Shown here: in pieces, positions 1 to 8,731 of the stretch | How positions within the stretch are numbered: position 1 is the first letter of the stretch | Layout of the letters: each line of letters starts with the position of its first letter | Source of the DNA: Salinadaptatus halalkaliphilus | GTDB lineage: Archaea; Halobacteriota; Halobacteria; Halobacteriales; Natrialbaceae | Assembly: GCF_006543045.1 (NCBI RefSeq) | Contig: NZ_RBZW01000066.1 | Location: 28,918 to 92,917, forward strand | DNA: 64,000 nt | Reading direction: 5' to 3' | Made by a program: the position numbers and the translations under genes | The notes under the pieces: generated by a model | Told to the model about the DNA's origin: nothing | What the model saw: the letters and a program-made list of their open reading frames with translations, nothing else | The model's database searches: none

Positions 1-512
1 CAGATCTCACCGCCGCAGCCTATCTCTATCCGTTCGCCAACCACGATACCCTCGAGCAGGTCGAGTCGCCGTCGATGTCCCCCGAAACGCTCGACGTACT
101 CGCGGAAGCCATCGCCAACCGCGACGTTCAGGGCAGTCACCTCGTCTCGAACGCCGGCTTCGTCCGGGATCGGGAGGCACTCACCCAGGCTGCGAGCCAC
201 CTGCTCAACCTCGAGGGCGTCACGACGACAGCGGTCTTTGGCATCGCCGACGAGACCATCTTCCTCGCCGGTCGGTCGAAGGATATCCGCATCAATATCG
301 GCAAAGTGCTCGACGACGCCTACGGCGAGATGGGCGAAACGGCGGGGCACTCGACACAAGCTAGTGCGGAGATTCAACTCGGCATCTTCACCGGAATCGA
401 AATCTCGGACGACAATCGTGAGACGCTGCTCGAGCTGACCGAAGAAGCGGTCAAGCGGACGCTGTTCGACGCGATGGGCGTCGACGGGACGGAAGGTTCG
501 AACGGCTCCTAG
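1..512 (+). CDS. DHH-family phosphoesterase, C-terminal part (cut by window edge)
   Basis: The reading frame (frame 3) is open to the first base, so the gene starts outside the window; the ATG at 75 is internal. The visible 169 residues look like the DHHA1 substrate-binding half of a DHH phosphoesterase (RecJ/nanoRNase/phosphodiesterase superfamily). They end in the family's glycine-histidine signature (AGHSTQASAEIQLG). The metal-binding DHH half is not visible, so the substrate (short oligonucleotides or cyclic dinucleotides) cannot be decided. The stop overlaps by 4 bases the stop of the convergent PRC-barrel gene. Confidence 0.75.
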   Translation, partial: DLTAAAYLYPFANHDTLEQVESPSMSPETLDVLAEAIANRDVQGSHLVSNAGFVRDREALTQAASHLLNLEGVTTTAVFGIADETIFLAGRSKDIRINIGKVLDDAYGEMGETAGHSTQASAEIQLGIFTGIEISDDNRETLLELTEEAVKRTLFDAMGVDGTEGSNGS

Positions 513-802
513 GCGAGTACTTCGTCTTCTTCTTCGTCCGGATCCCGGACGCGTTCGACCACGTCGTTGACGAGGATGATGTCGCCCACCGAGCGAACCC
601 AGCGGTAGGGAACGATGACGCCTTGTTCGGTGCGGGCCTCTTCGGTGAACAGTTCCGAGTTCAGATTGCCGAGTGCGAGACCGACGACCGCTTCGCCGTT
701 GAGATTCAGCTGCAGGTCCTCGACTTCGCCGACGAAAACGCCGCTGTTGGAGTAGACTTCGCGACCGACGAGGGAGGTAATCTCCTGGGGAGTGTCGTCC
801 AT
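509..802 (-). CDS. PRC-barrel domain protein
   Basis: A 97-residue acidic protein made of one PRC-barrel beta domain, the type found in RimM and photosynthetic reaction-centre H subunits and common as small stand-alone proteins in haloarchaea. The motif VGREVYSNSGVFVGEVEDL near the N-terminus and the VPYRWVRSVGDIILV strands are characteristic. An in-frame ATG lies upstream at 814. The start at 802 is preferred because a TATA-like TTAATT sits about 30 bases upstream of it, which would place transcription initiation after the 814 codon. The cellular role is unknown; related proteins have been proposed to bind RNA or ribosomal partners. Confidence 0.75.
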   Translation of the reverse strand: MDDTPQEITSLVGREVYSNSGVFVGEVEDLQLNLNGEAVVGLALGNLNSELFTEEARTEQGVIVPYRWVRSVGDIILVNDVVERVRDPDEEEDEVLA

Positions 803-825
803 GTCAGGGTGCATGCGCGGCTGGC

Positions 826-835
826 TCTTAATTGT
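826..835 (-). promoter_or_regulatory. TATA-like element of the PRC-barrel gene
   Basis: On the minus strand this reads CAATTAAGAG, an AT-rich island in GC-rich DNA, centred about 29 bases before the ATG at 802. The spacing implies an almost leaderless transcript, common in haloarchaea, and decides the start codon. Confidence 0.4.
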
Positions 836-916
836 TGGTCAGACGTGACGGTTGCCCGAAAAAATAACTGGCTACCGAAAGAGTCTCGCGTTCACCGCGA
901 CTCGGCAGCGTCGGCG

Positions 917-2098
917 TCACGCCGAGTCCAGGAGTGCTTCGACGGCGACGTGATCGGTCAGCAGCGTCCGCATCCGATCGATCGTCGCCGCGTTCTGGGT
1001 GCGACCGCTTCGGACGACATCCTCGGCGCGTTCGACGGTCGTCAGCGTGTCCGTCTGCACCGAGAGAACGGGGAGTCCGTGCTCGGCTGCTTGGCCGAGG
1101 ATCGCCCCCGATGGCCGGTGTCCACCGGCCAGGATGAGACACCGAACGCCAGGCGCTTCGATCGCAGCCGTGTGAATGTCGGCCCGGTCGCCGCCCGTGA
1201 TGACGGCGGCGTCTTTCGTCCGGCGAAAGTGTGCCAGCGCGCTGTCGGCACTCATTGCTCCGACGGCAAAGCGTTCGACGTAGGCGTCGGCTCCTTCTTC
1301 GACGAGCACCGAGGCACCGATCTCGTCGGCCAGTTCCGCGACCGTCACGCCGGAGAGTTCGCGCTCGCTCGGGAGCATGCCGTAGACCGAGATATCTCGG
1401 CCCTCGAGGTACGGCACCACGTCGGTCTCGAGCGTATCGTAGGCGGCGTCGGCGACGTCGTTGAAGACGACGCCGGCGAGGCGGTCGCCGAACGTGCGGG
1501 CCGCGGCGAGCACATCGTCGACATCGCCGGGCACCTCATAGGGCGCGACCAAGAGGACGCGGGCATCGAGCAACGCGGCGAGGTCGGCGTCGGTGAGATC
1601 GACGATACCACCGATGTCGTACCGGCCGCCGCCCTCGAGAAACAGCCGGTCGTGATCGGCCGCGACCGTCCCGTAAGCCTCGCGGACGCGTTCGTGAAGC
1701 TCCGCGCGATCTTCGCGACCGCGGATGGCCTGTTCGACGAAGGTTGGCGAGTAGACGACGGGTTCGAGATCGTGTACCTCGGCCTCGAGATCGAGAATCT
1801 CCCGGGCCAACAGCGGATCCTCGTCGAGCGTCTTGCCGACGTTACTCTGGAGACGGGTCCCCTTCGGTTTCATGTAGCCGACGCTGTCGCCGTCCTCGCG
1901 GGCGAGTTGGGCGAGCGCCAGCGTGATCGCCGTCTTCCCGGTCGATTCCTCGAGCGAGGCCACGAGCAGGGGCCCGGTGGCCGACTGTTGGTCACTCCCG
2001 TCGGCAGTCGTCGTCGCGGTGCCGGTCGGGTCGTCAGCGGTATCGGTCTGGCCGTTCGTGGCGTCGGTCTGGTCGGTTGCAGTATCGCTGTCGGTCAT
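917..2098 (-). CDS. BioD-like/DRTGG phosphotransacetylase-family protein
   Basis: A 393-residue protein with a disordered Thr/Asp-rich leader (about 1-40). It is followed by a dethiobiotin-synthetase-like P-loop domain (LLVASLEESTGKTAITLALA, a variant Walker A with GKT near residue 55) and a C-terminal DRTGG-type domain. This is the architecture of the N-terminal part of some phosphotransacetylases, without the catalytic PTA domain. Its start overlaps the stop of the acetyl-CoA synthetase gene by 4 bases (ATGA), so the two are co-transcribed. A regulatory or accessory role in acetyl-CoA/acetate metabolism is inferred from that coupling; no activity can be assigned from sequence. Confidence 0.75.
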   Translation of the reverse strand: MTDSDTATDQTDATNGQTDTADDPTGTATTTADGSDQQSATGPLLVASLEESTGKTAITLALAQLAREDGDSVGYMKPKGTRLQSNVGKTLDEDPLLAREILDLEAEVHDLEPVVYSPTFVEQAIRGREDRAELHERVREAYGTVAADHDRLFLEGGGRYDIGGIVDLTDADLAALLDARVLLVAPYEVPGDVDDVLAAARTFGDRLAGVVFNDVADAAYDTLETDVVPYLEGRDISVYGMLPSERELSGVTVAELADEIGASVLVEEGADAYVERFAVGAMSADSALAHFRRTKDAAVITGGDRADIHTAAIEAPGVRCLILAGGHRPSGAILGQAAEHGLPVLSVQTDTLTTVERAEDVVRSGRTQNAATIDRMRTLLTDHVAVEALLDSA

Positions 2099-4191
2099 AG
2101 TTTCTCGGTGTCGACGGTGAGTCTGAGGTCGATCGCCTGTACGCCGTCCGGCCCGGCGACGAGCGGGTTGATGTCTAACTCGAGGATCGCCGGGAAATCG
2201 GTCACGAGCTGTGAGAGTCGCTGGATCGTCTCGACGACGGCGTCGACATCGGCGGGCTCACGCCCGCGAGCGCCGCGCAATAGCGGCGCGGCCTGGATCT
2301 CGTCGATCATCGCGCGGCCCTCGCTCTCGCCGATCGGCGCGACCCGAACCGAGGTATCCTCGAGGATTTCGACGAAGATACCGCCCAGGCCAAACAGCAA
2401 GAGCGGGCCGAACTGGGGATCCCGATTCATCCCGACGATCGTCTCAGTCGCGCGCTCGAGGTCGACCTGTTCTTGCACCTGGACGCCGAGGATCGTCGCG
2501 TCGGGTTGGTAGTTGCGGGCTCGAGCGACGATATCCTCGAAGCTGTCTTCGACTGCGTCGTCGGGGACCCCAATGCGGACGCCGCCGATGTCGGACTTGT
2601 GGGAAATGTCGGGGCTGACGATCTTCATGACGACGTCGCCGTCGATCGATGTGGCGACCTCGAGTGCGCGCCCCGGATCGTCGACGATCTCGCCGTCGGG
2701 CGTCGGGATGCCGTAGGCCTCGAGCAGCTCCATCGACTCGATTCCGAGGCGGTTGTCCGGCCGGGAGCGAACGCGCTCGAGAACGTCTCGCGCTCGCTCG
2801 CGGTCGACGTCGAAGGTCGTCGGTTCGTCGATGGACTGGTGGCGAATCTCCCGATAGTGTGCGAGGGCGTCGAGTCCCGCCACTGCCCTGGATGGATCGA
2901 AGTAATTCGGCACGCCGAACTCCCGGAGGACTTCCTCGGCGGCGCGAGCCCGTTGGCCCCCCATCAGACAGGTGACGATCGGCTTGCCCGACTCCTCGCT
3001 GGCCTCGATGACGAGTTCCGCAAGGCGGTCATACTCGAGGACGGCCGTCGGCGCGCTGACGACCACCGCACTCGAGACGTTCGGATCGTCGAGGGCGATC
3101 TCGAGCGCGTCGCCGAAGCGGTCCGAATCGGCGTCGCCGATGGCGTCGATCGGGTTGTAGACGTTCGCCTCGTCGGGCATCGCCGCGGCGAGTTCGTCGA
3201 TCGTCTCGTCGGTGAAGTCGGCCATCTCGAGGCTCGAGTCGCCGATCGCGTCGGTCGTCAGCACGCCCGGCCCGCCCGCGTTCGTCACGACCGCGACGCC
3301 GTCGCCGTCGGGTTCGGGGAGCCCCGATAGTGCGCGCGCGTAGTCGAACAGCTCCTGGACCGAGTTCGCTCGGAGAACGCCAGCCTGCTCGAGGCCGGCC
3401 TCGTAGGCTCGTTCGCTGCCGGCGATCGCGCCGGTGTGGGACGACGCCGCCTGCGCGCCGGCATCGGTGCGCCCGGACTTGACGAGGACGACCGGCGTCT
3501 CGTCGGTCACCTCACGAGCGGTTCGAACGAACTCGTGGCCGTCGTCGATCCCCTCGAGGTAGCCGATGACGACGTCGGTCTCGGAATCGTCGCCCCACTC
3601 GCGGACGAAGTCGGTTTCGTCGAGAACGGTCTTGTTGCCGAGCGAGACGACATCGCGAAAGCCAATCCCCTGCTCGTTGGCCCAGTCGAGAACGGCGGTG
3701 ATGAACGCCCCCGACTGACTCATAAAGGCGATCGACCCGTCCCGAGCGTCTTCGGGGCCGAACGTCGCGTTCAGGCCGACCGGCGTCGACATGATGCCGA
3801 GGCTGTTCGGGCCGACGACGCGCAGATCGTACTGTGTGGCGAGTTCTCGCAATTTTCGTTCGCGTTCGGCGCCCTCGCTGCCGGTCTCGCCGAAGCCGGC
3901 CGTGATCACGACGACCTCGTCCGTTCCCGCCTCGCCGAGTTCCCGAATCGTCTCGAGGACGATCGGCGGGGGAACGACGACCACGGCGAGATCGATCGGT
4001 GGCGCGCTCGCGACGTCCGGATAACACTCGAGGCCGAGCACCGACTCCCGATCGGGGTTGATCGGAACGATCTCGCCGTCGAAGCCGGACTGGAGATTCT
4101 CGAGGATCGCCCGGCCGACGGCACCCTCGCGGTCGGTCGCACCGACGAGGGCGACGGTGTCGGGGGCGAAGAGATCGGATAGCCGTCCCAT
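2095..4191 (-). CDS. acetate--CoA ligase (ADP-forming), fused alpha-beta
   Basis: A 698-residue fused ADP-forming acetyl-CoA synthetase. It converts acetyl-CoA + ADP + Pi to acetate + CoA + ATP, the archaeal route of acetate excretion with ATP gain. Visible order: CoA-binding Rossmann domain (1-125, VALVGATDREGAVG), succinyl-CoA-ligase-like domain carrying the phosphorylated active-site His (H252 in SSHTGAIAGS), then the ATP-grasp beta part (about 470-690). The frame stays open far upstream across the neighbouring gene. The ATG at 4191 is chosen because the alpha domain begins there (MGRLSDLFAP) and the preceding translation is an antisense-like arginine-rich shadow. Confidence 0.9.
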   Translation of the reverse strand: MGRLSDLFAPDTVALVGATDREGAVGRAILENLQSGFDGEIVPINPDRESVLGLECYPDVASAPPIDLAVVVVPPPIVLETIRELGEAGTDEVVVITAGFGETGSEGAERERKLRELATQYDLRVVGPNSLGIMSTPVGLNATFGPEDARDGSIAFMSQSGAFITAVLDWANEQGIGFRDVVSLGNKTVLDETDFVREWGDDSETDVVIGYLEGIDDGHEFVRTAREVTDETPVVLVKSGRTDAGAQAASSHTGAIAGSERAYEAGLEQAGVLRANSVQELFDYARALSGLPEPDGDGVAVVTNAGGPGVLTTDAIGDSSLEMADFTDETIDELAAAMPDEANVYNPIDAIGDADSDRFGDALEIALDDPNVSSAVVVSAPTAVLEYDRLAELVIEASEESGKPIVTCLMGGQRARAAEEVLREFGVPNYFDPSRAVAGLDALAHYREIRHQSIDEPTTFDVDRERARDVLERVRSRPDNRLGIESMELLEAYGIPTPDGEIVDDPGRALEVATSIDGDVVMKIVSPDISHKSDIGGVRIGVPDDAVEDSFEDIVARARNYQPDATILGVQVQEQVDLERATETIVGMNRDPQFGPLLLFGLGGIFVEILEDTSVRVAPIGESEGRAMIDEIQAAPLLRGARGREPADVDAVVETIQRLSQLVTDFPAILELDINPLVAGPDGVQAIDLRLTVDTEKL

Positions 4192-4262
4192 CGGGTGGCG
4201 ATTCAGTGCGTGTCGAGTTAAAGGTCCCTTTCGTTCCCGGTCCGAGGGATCGTCGGCCGAAC

Positions 4263-5357
4263 TCAATGCATCGACAGCGCGGGCCCGGATCGACCCAGAA
4301 GCAGCGTGAGAGCGACGGCAAGCAGGTAGATCAGGATGGCGACGACGATGATCGACCCGCCGGAGGGCAGACTCGCACCGATCGCGAACGCGAAGCCGCC
4401 GAGTACCGACGCCTGGCCGAACAGAATCGAGAGCGAGAGCGTCTCGCGGAAGCTCCGAGCAATCTGTGAGGCGGCCGCGACGGGGATCACGAGCATCCCG
4501 GCGACGAGGATCACGCCGAGCACCTGCATCGCTCCCACGACGACGACGGCCGTCATGACAACCAACAACGTGTTGTATCCCGAAACGTTGAATTGAGCGA
4601 CCTTCGCAGCTTGCTCGTCGAAGGTGATGAACAGCAGCTGTTTGTAGGTGACGGCGACGACGGCGACGACCGAAACGGCGAGGATCGCCATCATTCGTGC
4701 GCCACCGGCGGTGACGACCGACAGACTGCCGAAGAGCCACTCCTCGATATCGACGCCGATGCCCATCGATCCGCGACCCCAGCTGATCAGCAACGTTCCG
4801 ATCGCGAAACTGCCCGCGAGCATGATCGCGATCGGCACGTCGCCGTACGTACTCGTCCGCTCGGTGAGCCACTGGACGGCGAGTGCGCCCAGGGCGCTGA
4901 CGATCAGTGCGACCACGAGTAACGATCCTTGCCACCCCGTCACGGCGATGAACAGCAATCCGATGGCGACGCCGGCAAAGGCCGTGTGGGCGAGCGTCTC
5001 GCCGATAAGTGCCATCTGTCGGTGGACGAGGTAGGTGCCGACCAGCGGCGCGACGACGCCGATGAGCACGGCCGTCGCGATGTTTCGCCACATGAACGCG
5101 TGTTGGAAGACGTTCGTCCCGAGGTAGTAATCGAGCCACGCGCCGGCGATCAGGAACTGCTCGAAGGCGAGCCCGACGGCAGGGTACTCCCTGAGCCAAT
5201 CGAGTGCGATAAAGACGACCATCGCCGCAGCCAACACACCGACGATCGCGACGCCGATCAGCTGTATCAGCTCTCGAGCGTCGGTTTCATCGCCTTGCAG
5301 CTGGCTGCCTTCGACGGCCGAGTCGGGATCGACCGCGTGGTCTTCACTCCGGCTCAT
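4263..5357 (-). CDS. znuB: Zn/Mn-type metal ABC transporter permease (ZnuB-like)
   Basis: A 364-residue ABC-3 family permease with about eight to nine hydrophobic segments after a charged 30-residue N-terminus. It would form the membrane channel for metal released by the binding lipoprotein encoded at 6201-7589. The ATG shares one base with the stop of the ATPase gene upstream (TGATG), so the pair is translationally coupled. ABC-3 permeases move zinc, manganese or iron; zinc is favoured here only because of the extreme His content of the neighbouring lipoproteins. Confidence 0.88.
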   Translation of the reverse strand: MSRSEDHAVDPDSAVEGSQLQGDETDARELIQLIGVAIVGVLAAAMVVFIALDWLREYPAVGLAFEQFLIAGAWLDYYLGTNVFQHAFMWRNIATAVLIGVVAPLVGTYLVHRQMALIGETLAHTAFAGVAIGLLFIAVTGWQGSLLVVALIVSALGALAVQWLTERTSTYGDVPIAIMLAGSFAIGTLLISWGRGSMGIGVDIEEWLFGSLSVVTAGGARMMAILAVSVVAVVAVTYKQLLFITFDEQAAKVAQFNVSGYNTLLVVMTAVVVVGAMQVLGVILVAGMLVIPVAAASQIARSFRETLSLSILFGQASVLGGFAFAIGASLPSGGSIIVVAILIYLLAVALTLLLGRSGPALSMH

Positions 5358-6097
5358 CAGTGGTGGTGATGAACGACCGTCCCCGTCGTCCCGTAGGCTT
5401 CGCTCAGTGCGTCGCTCTCGACGAACGATTCCGTATCGCCGTGATGGTACAGTGTCGTGTTGAGACAGGCGACGTGGTCCGCACGGTCCGTGACGACGCC
5501 GATGTCGTGTTCGATGAGGACGATCGTGATGCCCGAATCGTTCAGGGAATCGAGCAACTGGTAGAAGGCGTCTCGCGACTCGGCGTCGACGCCGACGGTG
5601 GGCTCGTCCAGGGCGAGCAGATCCGCTTCGGAGGCGATCGCTCGCGCGATGTAGGCGCGCTGGCGCTGACCCCCAGACAGCTGGTTGATGCGCTGATCGG
5701 CAAGATTAGCGATATCGACGGTCTCGAGGGCCTCCTCGGCGATGCGTTTGTCCGCGTCGCTCAGCCGACCGTGGCCGACGTGGGCGAATCGCCCCATCCG
5801 CACGCACTCTCGGACCGTCACGGGCATCGTCCCGCCCTGGCTGGTCGCCTGCTGGGAGACGTAGCCGATCCGCTCGCCGTCGTCGAACTCGTCGACGGGT
5901 TCGCCGAACAGTTCGACCGACCCCTCGTCGGGACTGTGCAGGCCGAGCATGATGTGCAACAGCGTCGTCTTTCCGGAGCCGTTGGGCCCGATCAGTCCGA
6001 GGAAGTCACCGGCCTCGACGGTGAGGCTGACGTCCTCGAGGGCGGGTTTCTCCCCGTAGGCGAACGAGACGTTTTGAATATCGACGACCGAACTCAC
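5357..6097 (-). CDS. znuC: Zn/Mn-type metal ABC transporter ATP-binding protein (ZnuC-like)
   Basis: A 246-residue ABC ATPase with Walker A GPNGSGKTT (about 37-45), signature LSGGQRQR, Walker B LLALDEPT and the switch His in IEHD. It powers the permease encoded immediately downstream. An unusual detail is the C-terminal tail, which ends in four histidines (VVHHHH). In a cluster where two other proteins are His-rich this may be another metal-contacting element, but that is inference. Confidence 0.9.
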   Translation of the reverse strand: MSSVVDIQNVSFAYGEKPALEDVSLTVEAGDFLGLIGPNGSGKTTLLHIMLGLHSPDEGSVELFGEPVDEFDDGERIGYVSQQATSQGGTMPVTVRECVRMGRFAHVGHGRLSDADKRIAEEALETVDIANLADQRINQLSGGQRQRAYIARAIASEADLLALDEPTVGVDAESRDAFYQLLDSLNDSGITIVLIEHDIGVVTDRADHVACLNTTLYHHGDTESFVESDALSEAYGTTGTVVHHHH

Positions 6098-6200
6098 TGT
6101 ATTCTCACGTTCATCTCGAACCTGTGTCGGTTTAGTTCTTCCATTTTACCACGGTTAGTTCGTTGTCGGGACGATCGGTGGTGGCGCTGCTTTGGTTCGA

Positions 6201-7589
6201 TTAGGCGGCATCGAGGGCCTGTCGAAGCGACGGGATCGTCACCTCTTCCATCTGTTCGATCCAGCCCCAGCCCTGCTCGCTCCAGGACTCCATCGTCCCC
6301 TCCGCGGGAGTGATGGGGACGTAGTCGTCGGCGTCGGTGTTTTCGAGCAGCAACTCGACCATCTGCGGAACGTCCTCGTCCGGGTTCGGCGTCTCGAAGG
6401 GATCGTAGAGGATCGTATCGATGTCGTGTTCTTCGACGACCTCGATCGTCTCGGCGATGTCGGCCTCGGTCTCGGCGGCGTCGGGCGAGATGCCGACCGG
6501 AGTATGTAACTCGAAGTCGTACCGGTGTTCGATGTACTGGAACGAGTCGTGGCCCGCGAAGACGGCGAGGTCGCGGCTGGCGTCGGCTGCGAGGTCCTGA
6601 AGCTGCTGATCGACCTCGGTAAGACGCTCGGTGTAGTCGGCCGCGTTGTCCTCGTAGACGGCCGCGTTATCCGGATCGACCGCGGCCAATCCGTCGGCGA
6701 TCGTCTCGACGATGGTCTGTGCGAGCACCGGGTCGGCCCAGACGTGAGGATCGTAGAACTCGGGGGCGTCGTCCTCGTCTAACTCCTCGACGACCGTCGC
6801 CGAGAGATTGTCGTTGCTCGTGTCCCAGACGACCTCGCCGTCGGCGACGAGTTCGAAGACGACGCGTGTGGTATCGACCTCGAGGCCGTGGAAGACAACG
6901 GAGTCGCCTTCGGATTCAATTTCGACGACACCTTCCTCGGCTAGGTCGGGGATGCGAGCGTCGATCTGGAACGGTTCGTTCTCGCCGAGTGGGAGCACTC
7001 GACCCTCGTCGTCTTCGAAGACGCCTTCGACGGCGACGGAACTGTCGAGTGGGATGTCGGGAAGTCCGCCGTGCCAGTGGTCGCCGTGCCAGTAGGTGAT
7101 CTCGCCGCCCGTCTGTCGATCGTAGAGGTCGAAAGCATCGACGGTCACGTCGGTCGAATCGAACGCCTCGGCGTCGGCCGGCACCCGGTCGTCCTCGACT
7201 GCCCGATCGATCGGGAGCAACTCGTTTTGCAGGCGGTCCATTCCGTCGATCAACGCCACATCGGTATCGGTCTCGAGGTCGGCTGCGATGTCCTGTGCCC
7301 AGGCAAACTCGGGGGTATCGAGGTAGACGAAGACTTCGGTGTCGGCGATTTCGCGTTGGAGGTCGGCTGGTGGCTCCCAGCCGTGTCCCATCTCGCCGGT
7401 CGTGACGGGATTTTCGATCGCCATCCGGTCGCCGGTAATCTCTTCGGTCCAATCCCAGAGCGCGAAAAAAGCGGCGTATCCGCCTTCTGCTGTGGTGCCG
7501 CCGTCGGGCTCGCTGAGACAGCCCGCAAGCGTCGCGAGTCCAACGCCGCCGGCCCCGCTCCGGAGGAACGAGCGTCGTGAGAGAGTCAT
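6201..7589 (-). CDS. znuA: metal-binding lipoprotein (ZnuA-like) with inserted His-rich module
   Basis: A 462-residue substrate-binding protein of the ZnuA/TroA cluster, exported by the Tat route and lipid-anchored (RRSFLR at 5-10, lipobox LAGC with Cys24). Metal ligands appear in the expected places: His69 (GEMGHGWEPP), His282 (YDPHVWADP), His347 (AGHDSF) and Asp396 (ILYDPF). Family members are usually about 300 residues. The excess is one inserted domain at about 150-265, beginning FDLYDRQT and containing YWHGDHWHGGLP. It lies where ZnuA proteins often carry a simple His-rich loop. The insert matches both repeats of the lipoprotein encoded upstream (7735-8670). The ATPase and permease genes follow downstream. 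Confidence 0.88.
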   Translation of the reverse strand: MTLSRRSFLRSGAGGVGLATLAGCLSEPDGGTTAEGGYAAFFALWDWTEEITGDRMAIENPVTTGEMGHGWEPPADLQREIADTEVFVYLDTPEFAWAQDIAADLETDTDVALIDGMDRLQNELLPIDRAVEDDRVPADAEAFDSTDVTVDAFDLYDRQTGGEITYWHGDHWHGGLPDIPLDSSVAVEGVFEDDEGRVLPLGENEPFQIDARIPDLAEEGVVEIESEGDSVVFHGLEVDTTRVVFELVADGEVVWDTSNDNLSATVVEELDEDDAPEFYDPHVWADPVLAQTIVETIADGLAAVDPDNAAVYEDNAADYTERLTEVDQQLQDLAADASRDLAVFAGHDSFQYIEHRYDFELHTPVGISPDAAETEADIAETIEVVEEHDIDTILYDPFETPNPDEDVPQMVELLLENTDADDYVPITPAEGTMESWSEQGWGWIEQMEEVTIPSLRQALDAA

Positions 7590-7734
7590 ATCTCATAACA
7601 CGCGCTCGAGCTTAAAAGAGTTATTATATTGGACTAGTGTATTAATAGTAGAGAATACTCTGTGGTGTTCGGTTAGTAACGAGACGCGTGGTCGAAACGG
7701 GCGATCGACGACCGGCGATAGCAGCGAGACGGGG
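7590..7734 (-). promoter_or_regulatory. promoter region of the znuA-like gene
   Basis: This AT-rich spacer holds two candidate elements on the minus strand. TTTTAAG lies about 20-30 bases before the ATG, a TATA position that would give a leaderless mRNA. CTATTAATA at 7640-7648 lies 51 bases before the start. The 9-mer recurs before the upstream His-rich lipoprotein gene at 8723-8731, 53 bases before its start, so it is either a shared operator (a zinc-sensing repressor is the natural guess) or a promoter element. Confidence 0.45.
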
Positions 7735-8670
7735 TTAGTGGTCCTCGACCTCGACCGCGATCGGCGCGCTCTCCCAGTCGGCGTGGTCGTCGTGCCAGAG
7801 CTTGAAGACGACCTCGGTTTCGCTCTCGTCCTCCCCGTAGATGTGGACGTGATCACCGTGCCAGTGCTCGTCGGGATCGATCGCGACGATTCCGTCCTCG
7901 GCGTCGTCCGCGAGCGTCACGGCTAGTTCGTACTCCTCGTTGCCACCGATCGGGATCTCGTCACCGTGATCGTCGAGGAACTCGGCGCCCAGCGAGATGT
8001 TGTCGTCGACGTGAACGTGTGGCAGTTCACCGTCCCAGTGGCCGTCGTGGTACTCGGCGACCTCCTCGTGGGGGTCCTCGGATCGATCGATAATCTTCAG
8101 CTCGTCGACCTCACCGTGCCCGTGGTCGTCGTGGTCGTAATCGTCGACCGCGACCTCGAGTTCGGGTGACTCGTAGACGACGTCGCCGCTATCGACAAGT
8201 TGGACGACGACCTCGGTAAAGCCCGCTTCCTCGCCGTAGACGTGGACGTGATCGCCGTGACCGTCGACGCTGACGGCGTCGTCGGCTGGCTCGATGGCGA
8301 GTTCAATGTCGTCCCCGAGCGCTACTTCGTCGCCGTCGTCGTCTTCGACGTACGCACCGACCGAGACGTAGTCGCCGTGGGGCACCTCGAGCGGACCGTG
8401 GTCCCAGTGGTCACCGTGAACGTATGCAATCACCGCTTCGTCGAGATCTCGATCGAGAATTTCGAACTCGGAGATCCCGATCTCGTCGTGGACGTCACCG
8501 TCGTGGTCATCATCGTGATCATCATCATCGTCATCGTGATCGTCGTGGTCGCCGTCCTCGGAATCTCCACCGTTCTCGTCGCCGAGACAGCCAGCGATAC
8601 CGAGTGCTGCGAGCGAGCCAGTAGACGCAAGCAACGTTCGCCGGGAGCGCAGACGTGGCGTGTCAGTCAC
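7735..8670 (-). CDS. His/Asp-rich two-repeat lipoprotein, putative metal-buffering partner of the ABC importer
   Basis: A 311-residue Tat lipoprotein (RSRRTLL at 8-14, lipobox with Cys28) starting with GTG. After the lipid anchor comes a His/Asp linker (about 40-61). Two copies of one beta-rich module of about 100 residues follow (about 68-165 and 179-310), separated by a second His/Asp linker. Each copy shows a D-R start (ILDR, IIDR), an HGDHWDHGPLEVP/DGHWDGELPHVHV strip, a (S)VGAYVEDDDGDE-type strand and a GDHVHVYGE turn. The same module is inserted once in the ZnuA-like protein downstream. I do not recognise a named family. Extracellular zinc capture or hand-over to the transporter is inferred from the histidines and the gene order. 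Confidence 0.8.
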   Translation of the reverse strand: MTDTPRLRSRRTLLASTGSLAALGIAGCLGDENGGDSEDGDHDDHDDDDDDHDDDHDGDVHDEIGISEFEILDRDLDEAVIAYVHGDHWDHGPLEVPHGDYVSVGAYVEDDDGDEVALGDDIELAIEPADDAVSVDGHGDHVHVYGEEAGFTEVVVQLVDSGDVVYESPELEVAVDDYDHDDHGHGEVDELKIIDRSEDPHEEVAEYHDGHWDGELPHVHVDDNISLGAEFLDDHGDEIPIGGNEEYELAVTLADDAEDGIVAIDPDEHWHGDHVHIYGEDESETEVVFKLWHDDHADWESAPIAVEVEDH

Positions 8671-8722
8671 GTGTAGTCACCATCATCCCGTTACGAGTGG
8701 TTGGTAATGAACTTGGCGATAT

Positions 8723-8731
8723 TATTAATAG
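8723..8731 (-). promoter_or_regulatory. CTATTAATA element before the His-rich lipoprotein gene
   Basis: The same nine bases occur at almost the same distance before the znuA-like gene (7640-7648). Here the element may double as the TATA box, since no better AT-rich box lies nearer to the GTG start. Confidence 0.35.

Noticed and set aside
623..2512. A long plus-strand frame of 629 codons opposite the PRC-barrel and acetate genes
   Set aside because: It is the antisense shadow of high-GC genes on the minus strand; its composition is Arg/Val-rich without domains, and the minus-strand proteins are clearly recognisable.
4192..5199. Extension of the acetyl-CoA synthetase frame upstream to 5199
   Set aside because: The added 336 residues are arginine-rich and overlap the metal permease gene in another frame; the family N-terminus begins at 4191.
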